DNA of 64,000 nt from Marinobacter aromaticivorans (GCF_002806975.1 NZ_NIHD01000006.1:124001-188000); one strand, 5' to 3'; positions 1 to 9,458 are shown, counted from the stretch's first letter. Notes: a model not told the origin generated them from the letters alone. Made by a program: numbers and translations.

Positions 1-855
1 CTCCAGTGCAACCGTGTCGTCGGTGTAGTAATCGTAGCGAATGCGATCAAAATTGAACCGGCCTTTGCGTACGGCAAGATCCTTTGCCCAGTAGTCATCG
101 AGGCGCTCATAGACAACAGAGCGGCCCGCCTCAAAGCTTCCGATCCGGTAGGCACCACTGCCTACCGGCGGAGTCAGACCATTCTTGCCGAACTCGCGGT
201 CTTTCCAGTAATGGGCAGGCAGAATAGGCATCTGCCCCAGAATCAGCGGCAGTTCACGATTGCTGCTTTGGTGAAAATCAAACCGGATCCGGTGCGGATT
301 CTCGATCGTTACGCTGCTGACACCTGCATAGTAATTCCGGTAAAACGGATGGCCCTTGGTGGTAAGGGTTTCAAAGGAAAACTTCACGTCTTCTGCAGTG
401 ATAGGTTCGCCATCCTGAAAGCGGGCTGCCGGCCTCAGGTTGAACACAACGTAACTGCGGTCCTCCGGTGTCTCGAGGGACTCCGCTATCAGCCCATACA
501 TAGAGAACGGCTCATCCGCGGAAGCTTCAAGCAGTGTGTCGTAGAGGTAATTGCCGATGCCGGCTGCTGCGACACCCCGGATATCGAAAGGGTTGAAAGA
601 ATCAAAACCGTTAGCCACCACCGCCATTTTAAGAGTGCCACCTTTCGGGGCCTCCGGGTTGACGTAGCCGAAGTGGCTGAACCCCCTGGGATACTTGGGC
701 TCGCCGTGCATAGCTATACCACGAACCGGTTGCGCAGCCCGTCCATCCGAGCCTGTTGTGGCTGGCTCCTTGGCATGCAGGGAAACAGGGGAGGCCAGAA
801 AGGCCAGAAGTGAAAACAGTGCTGTCAGGCGTGGGGCGGTAAAGAATCTTGTCAT
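1..855 (-). CDS. Extracellular solute-binding protein, family 5 (YejA/peptide type), 3' part missing
   Basis: The gene is read leftward from an ATG at 855 and is still open at base 1, so only the first 285 codons are present. The N-terminus is a Sec signal peptide with a hydrophobic core, probably cut after residue 28 (LHA before KEP). After it come features usual for family 5 periplasmic binding proteins of oligopeptide/microcin-C type ABC importers: a GGTLKM strand, the FDSFNPF segment, and AEDVKFSFETL, which matches the TAEDVVFSF family signature. The protein probably delivers peptides to an inner-membrane ABC permease outside the window. mltD follows on the same strand after about 120 bases. 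Substrate specificity cannot be read from the sequence. Confidence 0.85.
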   Translation of the reverse strand, partial: MTRFFTAPRLTALFSLLAFLASPVSLHAKEPATTGSDGRAAQPVRGIAMHGEPKYPRGFSHFGYVNPEAPKGGTLKMAVVANGFDSFNPFDIRGVAAAGIGNYLYDTLLEASADEPFSMYGLIAESLETPEDRSYVVFNLRPAARFQDGEPITAEDVKFSFETLTTKGHPFYRNYYAGVSSVTIENPHRIRFDFHQSSNRELPLILGQMPILPAHYWKDREFGKNGLTPPVGSGAYRIGSFEAGRSVVYERLDDYWAKDLAVRKGRFNFDRIRYDYYTDDTVALE

Positions 856-977
856 GGGTCTCGCACGTTCTGGAGTTTCAGGCCGGCTGACCGGGCATCC
901 TGCCCGGCGCTCATATCCGTAAAGTTTTTATGATTCTTGTAGTTACTGAAAGTTCCGGTTCCGCGACTGATTGAATA

Positions 978-2696
978 TTAGGGGCTGTTCCGGATGTCGA
1001 CGTAGAGTACCAGACTTTGCCCCGGTTGCAGATAACGGGAGGTATTCAGATTGTTCCAGCTCGCGATGTCCCGCACATTTACCGAAAAACGGTTGGCTAT
1101 GAGCGCCAGAGAATCGCCTTTGCGCACCCGGTACCCCACTTTCCGCACCATGGCTTTGCCACGGGTGCCGTCGGCCGATGCGAGGGTGGGTTGTGCGGTG
1201 TTGGACCAGATCACCAGTTCCTTGCCGGGGATAAGCGGGTCACCGGGCGCCATGCCATTCCAGCCCGCGACCTCTCGCACAGACACCCGATGCTCGCGGG
1301 CGATGTCCCAGAAGGTGTCGCCACGTCGCACCGTGTAGCGTAGTTTGTTGCCGTCCCGCTTTCTGGATTGTTTGCGCTCAAGTCGCTTGGCGGCGCTCAA
1401 CGCATAGGCATCGGACGTTTTGGAGGCAGAGGGAATCATCAGCCGTTGACCGATGCGGATGAGATCGCTGTTGAGGTTATTGACCTGCTGCAGTACCGCG
1501 GGTGTGGTAGAAAACCTGCGGGAAATTGTGTTCAGGCTGTCGCCGGACTTGACCACGTAATTGCGCCATGAGACGCGTTTGCTGGCCGGAATATTGGCCA
1601 GAGCGGTGCGGAACGCCTCCGCATTCTGGTGCGGCACCAGCAGGCGGTGCGGGCCGTCGGGTGACGTCGCCCAGCGATTATAGGAAGGATTGAGCAGATA
1701 TATCTCTTCTATATCAACGCCGGAAAGCTCAGCCGCCTGGGCCAGATCCAGTTGCCCGCCGGTTTCAACAATATCGAAGTAGGGCTCGTCTTTCAGGGTG
1801 GGAAGTTCAATGCCATAGGCTTCAGGGTTATCAAATATTTTCGCCAGAGCAATCAGCTTGGGTACGTAATGCCGGGTTTCCCGCGGCAACTGCAGTGACC
1901 AGAAGTCCTGTGGCTTATTGCTTTCGCGGTTACGGCGCAGAGCGCTGGAAACGGTGCCGCCACCACTGTTATAGGCGGCGAGCGCCAGGGTGTAATCGCC
2001 TCCAAAACGGTTGGCGAGACGGTCCAGATAGGTGAGGGCTGCATCTGTGGCGGCAATGACATCCCTCCGGTCATCGTGCCACCAGCTTTGGGTGAGGCCG
2101 AAATACTTGCCGGTCGACGGAATGAACTGCCACAGGCCGGCAGCCCGTCCGTGGGAGTATGCAAAAGGATCAAACGCACTTTCAACAATGGGTAGTAACG
2201 CAAATTCCGTGGGCAGGCCACGCTTTTCTGTTTCGTTAATGATGTGGTACAGATAACGGGTGCCGCGCTCGACCACCCTGTTGATATAGCCCGGGTGCCG
2301 GGCATACCAGTCCAGCTGGGCCCTGACTCTCTTGTTATCCACGTTGTGATCAAGCGCGAAGCCCGCCCGCAGGCGATCCCACATGTCGGCCTGCACATCG
2401 GCCTGTTCCGTGCGGGTGCCTGCTGTTTTCTTTTCAGGGTTATCAAGTTTTTCCCGGGCTTCCCGCGCTGTGGCTTTGAGTTCAGGAGCCATGGCGTCGT
2501 CCAGGGGCTCGTCACGTACTGCATCGCTGTCCTGCCCTGACTCCACGGATGCCTTCAGTCCCTCGTCGCCGGCGGCAAGGGTGACCTGTTCGGAATCGAG
2601 GGGGCTTTGGGGCGCTTTGTCTGTTGACAGATCAAGGGCACTGCAGCCACCTGCCAAGGCACCAATGACAAACAGCATGGGCAATCGTTTGGCCAT
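978..2696 (-). CDS. mltD: Membrane-bound lytic murein transglycosylase D
   Basis: This 572-residue lipoprotein cleaves the glycan strands of peptidoglycan. The start is supported by a type II signal peptide with the lipobox LAGGC at residues 15-19. Residues 20-110 are a low-complexity linker. The SLT catalytic domain lies around 145-290, with the catalytic Glu in LPIVESAFDP and the conserved YSHGRAAGLWQFIPSTG and ALAAYNSGGGTV motifs. Three LysM peptidoglycan-binding repeats follow near residues 380-425, 450-500 and 520-565, seen as YVVKSGDSL, YTVRRGDTF and YRVRKGDSL. The domain order and length fit MltD. gloB lies upstream on the same strand, 156 bases away, as in pseudomonads. Confidence 0.95.
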   Translation of the reverse strand: MAKRLPMLFVIGALAGGCSALDLSTDKAPQSPLDSEQVTLAAGDEGLKASVESGQDSDAVRDEPLDDAMAPELKATAREAREKLDNPEKKTAGTRTEQADVQADMWDRLRAGFALDHNVDNKRVRAQLDWYARHPGYINRVVERGTRYLYHIINETEKRGLPTEFALLPIVESAFDPFAYSHGRAAGLWQFIPSTGKYFGLTQSWWHDDRRDVIAATDAALTYLDRLANRFGGDYTLALAAYNSGGGTVSSALRRNRESNKPQDFWSLQLPRETRHYVPKLIALAKIFDNPEAYGIELPTLKDEPYFDIVETGGQLDLAQAAELSGVDIEEIYLLNPSYNRWATSPDGPHRLLVPHQNAEAFRTALANIPASKRVSWRNYVVKSGDSLNTISRRFSTTPAVLQQVNNLNSDLIRIGQRLMIPSASKTSDAYALSAAKRLERKQSRKRDGNKLRYTVRRGDTFWDIAREHRVSVREVAGWNGMAPGDPLIPGKELVIWSNTAQPTLASADGTRGKAMVRKVGYRVRKGDSLALIANRFSVNVRDIASWNNLNTSRYLQPGQSLVLYVDIRNSP

Positions 2697-2852
2697 AATA
2701 GTCGTTCCCCGGCTCTGGCTAATAACGGGCTCATGTCTGAAAACCCGGCATATTTAATAAGTTACGCGCAAAAGTTTAAGCGATTCTATGGGAGCCCGTT
2801 TCCGGTGGTCAAGAAACCTCTCGTTACGACGATGAGAGGAATTGTTACCCGG

Positions 2853-3650
2853 TCAGAAATTGTCCTTGCCGTGGCGTATGGCTGCAAAGATTGCACTGTC
2901 GGAGTCTCCCGGCAGGCCCTGCTCGGTACAATACTGCTTCGCGACCGCTACCACGGCAGGATCGTCCCATCGTAAAAACGGATTAAGCTGTTTTTCATCT
3001 TCCAGAATCGATGGCACGGTCGGCTTGCCTGCGGCTCGTTTTTCCTTGCACTGACGCTCGAAAGCTTCAAGCTTGGTGTCGTCGGGCAACCAGCTCCGGG
3101 CGAAGCGCAGGTTAGCCAGGGTATATTCGTGTGCACAATATACAGCGGTAGCGCCCGGGAGCTCCCTGATGGATTTCAGGGATTGCAGCATCTGGCCCGG
3201 AGTGCCCTCAAACAAACGGCCACAGCCACATACAAACAGAGTGTCGCCGCAAAACAGAACCGGGCGCCCGTCGATTCTGGTGTCGGTGAAATAGGCAATG
3301 TGATCAAGGGTATGGCCGGGTACACTCATCACTTGAAAAGTAACACCTTCCCAGACCACTTCGTCTCCGGGATGCACCCTGTTGGTACTGCCTTTGAAAG
3401 GAGACTCCGCGGGCCCGGTTACGCGGCAGTCGGGATTCTCCTGTACCAGGGTTTTGATACCGCCGACATGATCGGGGTGATGATGGGTAACAAGAATGGT
3501 GTCCAGCGTGAGCCCGTGCCGGGAGAGATGCTCCTGTACCGGCCGGGCTTCACCCGGGTCTACAATCAGGGCCTTACGGGTGTCAGGATCTGCAAGACAC
3601 CAGATGTAATTATCGCTGAACGCCGGGATGGCAGAGATGGTGAGCATCAT
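2853..3650 (-). CDS. gloB: Hydroxyacylglutathione hydrolase (glyoxalase II)
   Basis: This 265-residue cytosolic metallo-beta-lactamase-fold enzyme hydrolyses S-lactoylglutathione to D-lactate and glutathione, completing methylglyoxal detoxification. The binuclear metal motif [10 protein letters not shown] is near residue 55. Further ligands appear in [11 protein letters not shown] (about 112) and in the bridging Asp of [18 protein letters not shown] (about 135), then [11 protein letters not shown] (about 172). The C-terminal helical substrate-binding domain ends with NPFLRWDDP. The length matches the family. Two Met codons stand at the start and the second (residue 2) is equally possible. The gene is divergent from the methyltransferase at 3771, with about 120 bases between them. 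Confidence 0.95.
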   Translation of the reverse strand: MMLTISAIPAFSDNYIWCLADPDTRKALIVDPGEARPVQEHLSRHGLTLDTILVTHHHPDHVGGIKTLVQENPDCRVTGPAESPFKGSTNRVHPGDEVVWEGVTFQVMSVPGHTLDHIAYFTDTRIDGRPVLFCGDTLFVCGCGRLFEGTPGQMLQSLKSIRELPGATAVYCAHEYTLANLRFARSWLPDDTKLEAFERQCKEKRAAGKPTVPSILEDEKQLNPFLRWDDPAVVAVAKQYCTEQGLPGDSDSAIFAAIRHGKDNF

Positions 3651-3770
3651 ATGTCCCCGTATGTGCTTGGCAAGTGTGGCTGATATGATAGAGCATTATG
3701 TCCGCGGTCCCAACAACCCCGGAATCAGCAAGGTTTTTCGGGTTCATTATAATGCGGGAGTACAGGCAGT

Positions 3771-4562
3771 GTGAGAAATAGCCGGAACATTGATTACCCA
3801 GCCCGGAACGAGAGCTTTGAGGGCTGGTTCCAGACGCCCCTGGGGAGGGCTTTGCTGGCAGATCAGCGCAATTTTCTTGATGAGCGCCTTGCGAGCCTGA
3901 CCGGGGCAAGGCAGCTGCAGGTAAGCGTCAGCCACCGGCTTCCTCTTGCCAATGGTACAGATTTTTCCCAGAGAATAATGACCACCCCCCGATGCTTTGC
4001 GGATATACCAGACGGTGTTGTTGTGTGTGACTCAGACGAATTGCCGTTTCCCGGTTATTCCATGGATCTGGTTGTGCTGCACCATACCGCCGACTTTTCG
4101 CCGTATCCCCACCAGGTTCTCAGGGAAGCCGCCCGGGTTCTGAAGGGGGAAGGAACCATCGCTCTCATAGGGTTCAATCCTGTCAGTACCTGGGGGCTGC
4201 GCAGGTTTTTGTCACGGTCGCACGCAGGCGCCTGGGGCGGGCGCTTTCTTCTGCGCGGGCGTATGGAGGACTGGCTCCATTTGCTGGACTTCCAGGTTGA
4301 GGAATCTGTGACCCGCTTTTTCCGTTTGCCTTTGCAACGCAGTGGCCGCAATACATCCGGTCAGCTTGGCGACCGCCTGTCCGGTTATGGGTTCCTGCCA
4401 GTTGGTGCCTATTACTGTATCCTTGCCAAAAAACGGGTTTGCGCCCGGATCCCGCGGGCCAATGGTTGGCGCAAAAGCAAGGTTATGGGCCTGCCGGGAA
4501 CCACTACAGTTGGCGCATCCAGGAACTGCCCTTCACACAGCCGGAACCATCCCTGTGCCTGA
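3771..4562 (+). CDS. SAM-dependent methyltransferase-like protein (type 11), degenerate motif I
   Basis: The 263-residue protein starts at a GTG. Residues 80-150 contain the recognisable half of a class I methyltransferase: DSDELPFPGYSMDLVVLHHTADF, then the helix REAARVLKGEGTIALIGFNP followed by STWGLRRF. The glycine-rich SAM loop expected about 40 residues earlier is not visible; that region reads GARQLQVSVSHRLPL, so SAM binding may be weak or absent. The same gene order, divergent from gloB and followed by rnhA and dnaQ, occurs in Pseudomonas. The substrate is unknown. The gene is separated from rnhA by 46 bases and is probably co-transcribed with it. Confidence 0.75.
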   Translation: MRNSRNIDYPARNESFEGWFQTPLGRALLADQRNFLDERLASLTGARQLQVSVSHRLPLANGTDFSQRIMTTPRCFADIPDGVVVCDSDELPFPGYSMDLVVLHHTADFSPYPHQVLREAARVLKGEGTIALIGFNPVSTWGLRRFLSRSHAGAWGGRFLLRGRMEDWLHLLDFQVEESVTRFFRLPLQRSGRNTSGQLGDRLSGYGFLPVGAYYCILAKKRVCARIPRANGWRKSKVMGLPGTTTVGASRNCPSHSRNHPCA

Positions 4563-4608
4563 ATGGCCTTTGACGGGCCAGGATGCCGGCATGAATACAG
4601 GAGTCTGA

Positions 4609-5052
4609 ATGACCCGAAAGGTGATTTTATATACCGACGGAGCCTGTAAAGGTAACCCGGGGCGCGGTGGCTGGGGCGTAGTGCTCCGATACGGCGATGC
4701 TGTCAAAACAATGTATGGCGGGGAGCATCACACCACGAATAATCGCATGGAGTTGATGGCGGCAATCCAGGGGCTGAAGGCTCTCAAGCGGGACTGTGAG
4801 GTTGATCTGTACACGGACTCCCAGTACGTGCGTAAAGGTATTACGGAATGGATGTCTGGCTGGAAACGCAATGGTTGGAAAACATCCGCGAAAAAGCCGG
4901 TAAAAAATGATGACCTGTGGCGAGAGCTTGATGCGGAAACCAGAAAACACAAAGTTAACTGGCACTGGGTAAAGGGCCATGCCGGCATTCCCGATAACGA
5001 ACTGGCAGACGAGCTGGCAAACAAGGGGGTTGAAGAGCAGACAGGTAACTGA
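4609..5052 (+). CDS. rnhA: Ribonuclease HI
   Basis: The 147-residue enzyme degrades the RNA strand of RNA-DNA hybrids. All active-site positions are visible: Asp in [11 protein letters not shown] (residue 9), Glu in [11 protein letters not shown] (about 47), Asp in LYTDSQYV (about 69), and the C-terminal His and Asp in [17 protein letters not shown]. The basic handle region ([21 protein letters not shown]) resembles that of the E. coli protein. Length is typical. dnaQ follows 32 bases later, a conserved pairing in gammaproteobacteria, although here the two genes are in tandem rather than divergent as in E. coli. Confidence 0.97.
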   Translation: MTRKVILYTDGACKGNPGRGGWGVVLRYGDAVKTMYGGEHHTTNNRMELMAAIQGLKALKRDCEVDLYTDSQYVRKGITEWMSGWKRNGWKTSAKKPVKNDDLWRELDAETRKHKVNWHWVKGHAGIPDNELADELANKGVEEQTGN

Positions 5053-5084
5053 AACGACCCCTGAACTGAATTGGTGTGGAATTT

Positions 5085-5795
5085 ATGAGACAGATTGTAC
5101 TGGATACGGAAACAACGGGTATTGATCCGGCAGAAGGGCATCGGATTATTGAAATCGGTTGCGTAGAGATGGTGGAGCGGCAGCTTACCGGCCGAAACTA
5201 TCACGTTTACATTAACCCCGAACGGGAAGTGGAAGCGGAAGCCATAACCATCCACGGGATAACCAACGAATTCCTTGCGGACAAACCGAAGTTCGCGGAG
5301 ATTGCCGATGAGTTTTTCGAGTTCATAAAAGGCGCCGAGCTGGTTATCCATAACGCAGCATTTGACGTGGGTTTTATGGATTCCGAGTTCGCCCGGCTCA
5401 AACCTGTTCGTAAAACCGCGGACCACTGCGGTGTCGTCGATTCCCTTGCGATAGCGCGGGCAAAGCACCCGGGGCAGAAAAATAATCTGGACGCCTTGTG
5501 CAAGCGCTACGGTGTCGATAACAGCAACCGGGAGCTGCACGGCGCCTTGCTGGATGCTGAAATCCTGGCAGATGTGTACCTGCTGCTTACGGGGGGGCAG
5601 ACAGCCCTGTCGCTGGATGCGGGGTCGGAAAACGGCGGCGTCAACGGAGGCATCCGCAGGCTGGGGCCAGACAGGCCAGAGCTGCCTGTTATCCGGGCTA
5701 CCGATGCGGAAAAAGAGGCCCATGAGGCATTCATGTCAGCGCTGGAAAAGAAAGCGGGTGGAACCGTTTGGAGCAATCTTGAAGGGGCAGAATGA
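5085..5795 (+). CDS. dnaQ: DNA polymerase III epsilon subunit (3'-5' proofreading exonuclease)
   Basis: The 236-residue proofreading subunit of the replicative polymerase carries the DEDDh exonuclease motifs: DTETTGIDP (ExoI) near the N-terminus, HNAAFDVGFMD (ExoII) near residue 90, and the His and Asp of LHGALLDAEILADVYL (ExoIII) near 150. The segment GGQTALSL just after the catalytic domain sits where the beta-clamp binding motif lies in E. coli epsilon. I start at the ATG at 5085 rather than the in-frame GTG at 5076, because MRQIVLDTETTG is the usual family N-terminus and a purine-rich GGTGTGGA sits just upstream. The C-terminal tail is presumably the alpha-binding segment. Confidence 0.95.
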   Translation: MRQIVLDTETTGIDPAEGHRIIEIGCVEMVERQLTGRNYHVYINPEREVEAEAITIHGITNEFLADKPKFAEIADEFFEFIKGAELVIHNAAFDVGFMDSEFARLKPVRKTADHCGVVDSLAIARAKHPGQKNNLDALCKRYGVDNSNRELHGALLDAEILADVYLLLTGGQTALSLDAGSENGGVNGGIRRLGPDRPELPVIRATDAEKEAHEAFMSALEKKAGGTVWSNLEGAE

Positions 5796-5836
5796 GAACT
5801 GTGTCTGCCTGTACTAATTGTTACATTCCAGCTTTG

Positions 5837-5864
5837 TTGAGGTACTTGAGTTTTATGTTATAAG
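5837..5864 (+). promoter_or_regulatory. Candidate sigma70 promoter for fimL
   Basis: TTGAGG and TATAAG are separated by 16 bases in the 215-base gap between dnaQ and fimL, about 145 bases before the fimL start. The match to consensus is moderate. It would allow fimL to be transcribed separately from rnhA-dnaQ. Confidence 0.4.
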
Positions 5865-6010
5865 TAATGATAAGTTCGCCAGTTTTTCGGTCGCGCGCTT
5901 TGGTCGGGAGGGGTTGATCCGGCTCATAATAAAAAGGTCTGGCGGGATCCGTGGCAGGCCATAGTTCACTTGACGGTGCGGTAGTCTCCGCAGATTAACA
6001 GGAAGCGTTT

Positions 6011-7717
6011 ATGGTTCAATCGTCTCTGGCGACGAAATCGCAGTCGTTTGATCTGGTCAAAAGTGAAATAGAGCAGACCATCAAGCAGGCAGAATCCAGT
6101 CTCGAACGCTTTCAGGAAAACCGCGAAAGCGGGGAGGATCTGCAGAACTGTCTGGATTTCCTGAATCAACTCCGCGGCATTTTCATTCTGGTGGAACTCC
6201 GCGGTGGCACGCTGCTATGCCAGGAAGCGGTGGCCATGGCCAACGATGTTCCGGTCGGCGCAAACGACGACAAGAACATTCTGCTTACCACGCTGAATAA
6301 CGCACTGTTTATCCTTCGCCGTTATGTTGAATATTATCATCAGCAGCGTGCCGATCACCCCGAACTGTTGTTGCCCGTCATTAACGAACTGCGGGAGGCC
6401 CGGCGCGAGAAGCCGTACCCGGAGTCCTGTTTTTTTGAGGCCGATGTAAAAGAGCACCCGGATTTTTGTGAAGGCCTGTCATTCCAGCCTTTTGAAGGCA
6501 ATGAGGCGGAGTACGAAATCTTTGCCCGGCGCATGCGCCTGACGTTGCAGGTAGCCTTACTGGGTATTCTGCGCGATCGTAATCCGGTGGTTAGCCAGAA
6601 GCTTACAGGGCGTGCGGCAAGGGGTTTTGTGCGGTTGTGCCAGGGCGCACCCATGGGGCAGATGTGGTGTCTCGTTGCGATCGTTGCAGACACAATGCTT
6701 GATCGTGCCATGCCTTTCACCAAGGCCCGAAAGCGCATGTTCATGCGAATCGAAAAGTACGCACGGGAAATGGTGTACGTCGGCAAGGTCGCAACCGCCA
6801 AAGATGCTCCCGATTCGCTCATTCGTGATCTTGTATATCTCCTGTACCGCAGTGGCTCCGGGAATCCCGAGGTGACTCGCGTGCTTTCTGCCTTCAATCT
6901 GACGCCTGCCGAATTTCCGGATTCCATTCTTGAGGCTCACGCACGGCGTTTGTATGGCCCGGGCACAGATGTGCTCAAATCCCTTTCCGAGGCCCTGCAG
7001 GATGAGCTCAACCAGTTGAAGGACAAGCTCGACATCATCGAGCGCGGCATAGAGCCGGATCTGGCAGAGCTTTCCTCAATTTCAGATGCTCTGGAGCGCC
7101 TTGCCAATACACTGGTTATGCTGGACCTCAACCGTCTGGCAACGATTGCCCGCGAAGAAGCCAGAAAGCTTCGCGCATGGGAGGCTGAATCCCGGTTGCC
7201 GGGTGAAGAGGAGTTGTTCCGGCTCGCCGATTCGGTACTGGGTATTGAAGATGCGGTTATGCAGATTGTCACGCGGGGTATAACGGCGGAAACCGACTCC
7301 CTAGGCGGCAGTGAGCGCGGCCATGAGGAATCCATCTACCTTCAGGAAGCGACTTATGTAGTGGCGGATGAAGCCCGCAGCGCGCTGACCCTCGCAAAAC
7401 GTGCCATAACGGCTTTTGTGGAATCCGATTACGATAAACTGCACCTCGCCAACCTGCCTGCGACTTTGCACAGCATCTGGGGTGGTCTCCGGATGGTGAA
7501 CGATCCCGCTGCCGCCCGCGTACTCGAGCGGGTTGCTGCCTCTATACAGGAGCGCCTGCTTGATACCCGTGAAGCGCCCGAAGCCCAGGTGCTGGAAGCG
7601 CTGGCGGACGCTCTGACGTCACTCGAATACTATATTGAAAGTATCGGCAAGCATGAGGAGAGCAATCCTGATCTGCTCCGGCTGGCTGAGACATCACTGG
7701 ATGATGTAGGTCTGTAA
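6011..7717 (+). CDS. fimL: FimL-like pilus/chemosensory regulator
   Basis: The 568-residue, mostly helical soluble protein starts with an HPt-like bundle (FQENRESGEDLQNCLDFLNQLRG, residues about 36-60) resembling the N-terminal HPt-like domains of ChpA. In Pseudomonas, FimL acts with the Pil-Chp system to raise cAMP and promote type IV pilus twitching and is not itself phosphorylated. No canonical HPt motif with a phosphorylatable His is seen here, which fits that. A second HPt-like helical stretch lies near 350-400 (EALQDELNQLKDKLDIIERG and following). Assignment rests on the sequence pattern, the length and the position after rnhA-dnaQ, the same neighbourhood as PA1822. A strong terminator follows. 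Confidence 0.8.
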   Translation: MVQSSLATKSQSFDLVKSEIEQTIKQAESSLERFQENRESGEDLQNCLDFLNQLRGIFILVELRGGTLLCQEAVAMANDVPVGANDDKNILLTTLNNALFILRRYVEYYHQQRADHPELLLPVINELREARREKPYPESCFFEADVKEHPDFCEGLSFQPFEGNEAEYEIFARRMRLTLQVALLGILRDRNPVVSQKLTGRAARGFVRLCQGAPMGQMWCLVAIVADTMLDRAMPFTKARKRMFMRIEKYAREMVYVGKVATAKDAPDSLIRDLVYLLYRSGSGNPEVTRVLSAFNLTPAEFPDSILEAHARRLYGPGTDVLKSLSEALQDELNQLKDKLDIIERGIEPDLAELSSISDALERLANTLVMLDLNRLATIAREEARKLRAWEAESRLPGEEELFRLADSVLGIEDAVMQIVTRGITAETDSLGGSERGHEESIYLQEATYVVADEARSALTLAKRAITAFVESDYDKLHLANLPATLHSIWGGLRMVNDPAAARVLERVAASIQERLLDTREAPEAQVLEALADALTSLEYYIESIGKHEESNPDLLRLAETSLDDVGL

Positions 7718-7759
7718 TCCTGTTTGCTTTAAATATGCCTGTTGATAATGCTTCAGGTC

Positions 7760-7792
7760 ACAAAAAACCCGCGCTCGGCGCGGGTTTTTTGT
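7760..7792. terminator. Bidirectional Rho-independent terminator
   Basis: A 15-bp stem, ACAAAAAACCCGCGC, closes a TCG loop and ends in TTTTTT on both strands. It lies between fimL (+) and the SCP2 gene (-), so it can serve both converging transcripts. Confidence 0.9.
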
Positions 7793-7826
7793 GAACTCGG
7801 TATTTGCGGTCGCAACAGGGGGGCTA

Positions 7827-8141
7827 TCAGCCCATGTTGAACAGCTCACCGAGCTTGGTTGCCAGCATCATGTCGCCTTCGGCGCGCAACTGCCCGGCCA
7901 TGAATGCCTGCATGCCGTCTGTTTCACCGGAGACAATGCCTTGCAGGGTTTCGGTGTTCATAATCAGTGTTACGGAAGGGTCTTCGTGCGGGCCTTCATG
8001 TACCTTGCAGGTTCCGTCCTTGATCACTATGTGACGGGTCTTGTCATCCTCGATATCAAACTGGAATACCAGATCCAGGCCCTGAGCTGCGTCTGCGTTG
8101 AAATTCTGTTCGAGTTTTTCAAAGATTTGGTCTACAGACAT
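7827..8141 (-). CDS. SCP2 sterol-binding domain protein
   Basis: The 104-residue protein is a single stand-alone SCP2 domain. Visible family features are DLVFQFDIEDDKTRHIVIKDG, the acidic EGPHEDPSVTLIMNTETL strand-helix, the GETDGMQAFMAGQLRAEGDMMLA segment, and a short hydrophobic C-terminus. Such small cytosolic proteins have a hydrophobic cavity and are thought to bind acyl-CoA or other lipids. The gene is monocistronic, convergent with fimL and divergent from sohB. The same order occurs in Pseudomonas. The exact ligand is unknown. Confidence 0.88.
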   Translation of the reverse strand: MSVDQIFEKLEQNFNADAAQGLDLVFQFDIEDDKTRHIVIKDGTCKVHEGPHEDPSVTLIMNTETLQGIVSGETDGMQAFMAGQLRAEGDMMLATKLGELFNMG

Positions 8142-8268
8142 TGTTTTACCCTTTTTGGTGGATGTCTTGTCATGGTGACGGCTTTAAGTGCCTGGCTTTG
8201 CGAGCCTTTACGGCAGCCGGGTAGAGCCGACTTCGCCACTCGACTTTATGGTGAGTTTTAATCACTGT

Positions 8269-8288
8269 CAAGCTCGATCGAACGCTTG
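8269..8288. promoter_or_regulatory. Imperfect palindrome in the SCP2/sohB divergent gap
   Basis: CAAGCTCGATCGAACGCTTG has outer CAAGC/GCTTG arms and a perfect TCGATCGA core. It lies in the 227-base divergent intergenic region, followed by an AT-rich stretch. TetR-type lipid regulators often use such sites. No regulator can be assigned from the sequence alone. Confidence 0.3.
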
Positions 8289-8368
8289 TTTTAATTTTTT
8301 TGCTCCGCTTATCACCAAAGATTCGGTAAGTTACACTTCGTGCTTGCTTAACTGGCTGGAGAAGCGAT

Positions 8369-9433
8369 TTGGAGTTTCTGACGGAATACGGTTTGTTCTT
8401 AGCGAAAGTCGTCACCTTTGTTGTTGCGGCAGTGGCGGTGATATCCATGATTGTCTCCGCTACGCAGAAAGAACGGGGTGATCACGAAGACGAAGGAGAG
8501 CTCAAGGTTCTCAAACTGAATGAAAAATATCGCAAACTGCGAGACACCATTCAGGCCCGGCTGATGTCGGATCAGGAGCGAAAAGCCTGGAACAAGAACA
8601 AGAAGAAAAAGGAAAAAGCCGGGAAAAAAGCCGATAAAGCGAAGAAAACAGGGGCAGACAACTCGGAAGATGCTCCGGCAAGGGTTTACGTGCTGGATTT
8701 CGACGGCGACATCAAGGCCAGTGACACAGATCCGCTTCGTCGCGCTATTTCCGCGGTACTGAGCGTAGCCGAACCGGGCAAGGATGAGGTGGTCATCCGG
8801 CTGGAAAGTGCTGGCGGGCTTGTGCATGCCTATGGTCTGGCCGCCGCGCAGCTCGATCGCATTCGTAGCAAGGGCATCCACCTGACCGCCTGTGTGGATA
8901 AAGTGGCTGCAAGCGGCGGTTACATGATGGCTTGTGTGGCAGACCGCATCGTTGCATCACCCTTTGCTATCCTTGGATCAATTGGCGTAGTGGCGCAATT
9001 ACCCAATTTCCATCGCCTGCTCAAGAAAAACAATGTGGACTTTGAGGTGCTTACAGCGGGTGAACACAAGCGCACCCTGACCATATTTGGTGAAAACACT
9101 GAAAAGGGCCGCCAGAAATTCCTCGAAGATCTGGAAGATACCCACGTTCTGTTCAAAGACTACGTTAGTGAGCGCCGCCCTGATCTGGACATCTCAGCCG
9201 TGGCGACTGGAGATATCTGGTTCGGCAAACGGGCACTCGAGGTAAAGCTGATTGATGAGATCAAAACGTCAGACGAATATCTCATTGAAGCCTGCGACAG
9301 GGCAGACGTAGTCTCTGTATCGTTCCAGCGCAAACGAACCTTGCCCGAGAAACTCGGGCTGGCAACCAGCGCAGCACTTGAGCACACGGTATGGAAAGTT
9401 CTGAGTGCTTTCCGCAACCAGAAAATCCAATAG
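8369..9433 (+). CDS. sohB: SohB-type inner-membrane serine protease (S49)
   Basis: The 354-residue protein is a close match to E. coli SohB along its whole length. It has an N-terminal membrane anchor (residues 10-32), then a very Lys-rich charged linker (about 70-100) and the S49 peptidase fold. Motifs include VYVLDFDGDIKA, VVIRLESAGGLVHAYGLAA, the nucleophile Ser in VAASGGYMMACVAD (about residue 183), ILGSIGVVAQ, and the general-base Lys in HKRTLTIFGENTEKG (about 234). I use the TTG at 8369 because it gives the canonical N-terminus (EFLTEYGLFLAKVVT) and has a GGAG ribosome site upstream. SohB is a periplasmic-facing protease whose substrates are poorly known. Confidence 0.93.
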   Translation: MEFLTEYGLFLAKVVTFVVAAVAVISMIVSATQKERGDHEDEGELKVLKLNEKYRKLRDTIQARLMSDQERKAWNKNKKKKEKAGKKADKAKKTGADNSEDAPARVYVLDFDGDIKASDTDPLRRAISAVLSVAEPGKDEVVIRLESAGGLVHAYGLAAAQLDRIRSKGIHLTACVDKVAASGGYMMACVADRIVASPFAILGSIGVVAQLPNFHRLLKKNNVDFEVLTAGEHKRTLTIFGENTEKGRQKFLEDLEDTHVLFKDYVSERRPDLDISAVATGDIWFGKRALEVKLIDEIKTSDEYLIEACDRADVVSVSFQRKRTLPEKLGLATSAALEHTVWKVLSAFRNQKIQ

Positions 9434-9458
9434 CTGACACCACACGGGGAAGATCATC

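Noticed and set aside
4728..5723. 331-codon minus-strand frame over rnhA and dnaQ
   Set aside because: Both plus-strand genes show full catalytic motifs, and the antisense reading has no recognisable fold or ribosome site.
8600..8660. Lys-rich repetitive stretch in sohB as a possible insertion
   Set aside because: E. coli SohB has a similar Lys/Ala-rich linker at the same place, so it is a family feature.
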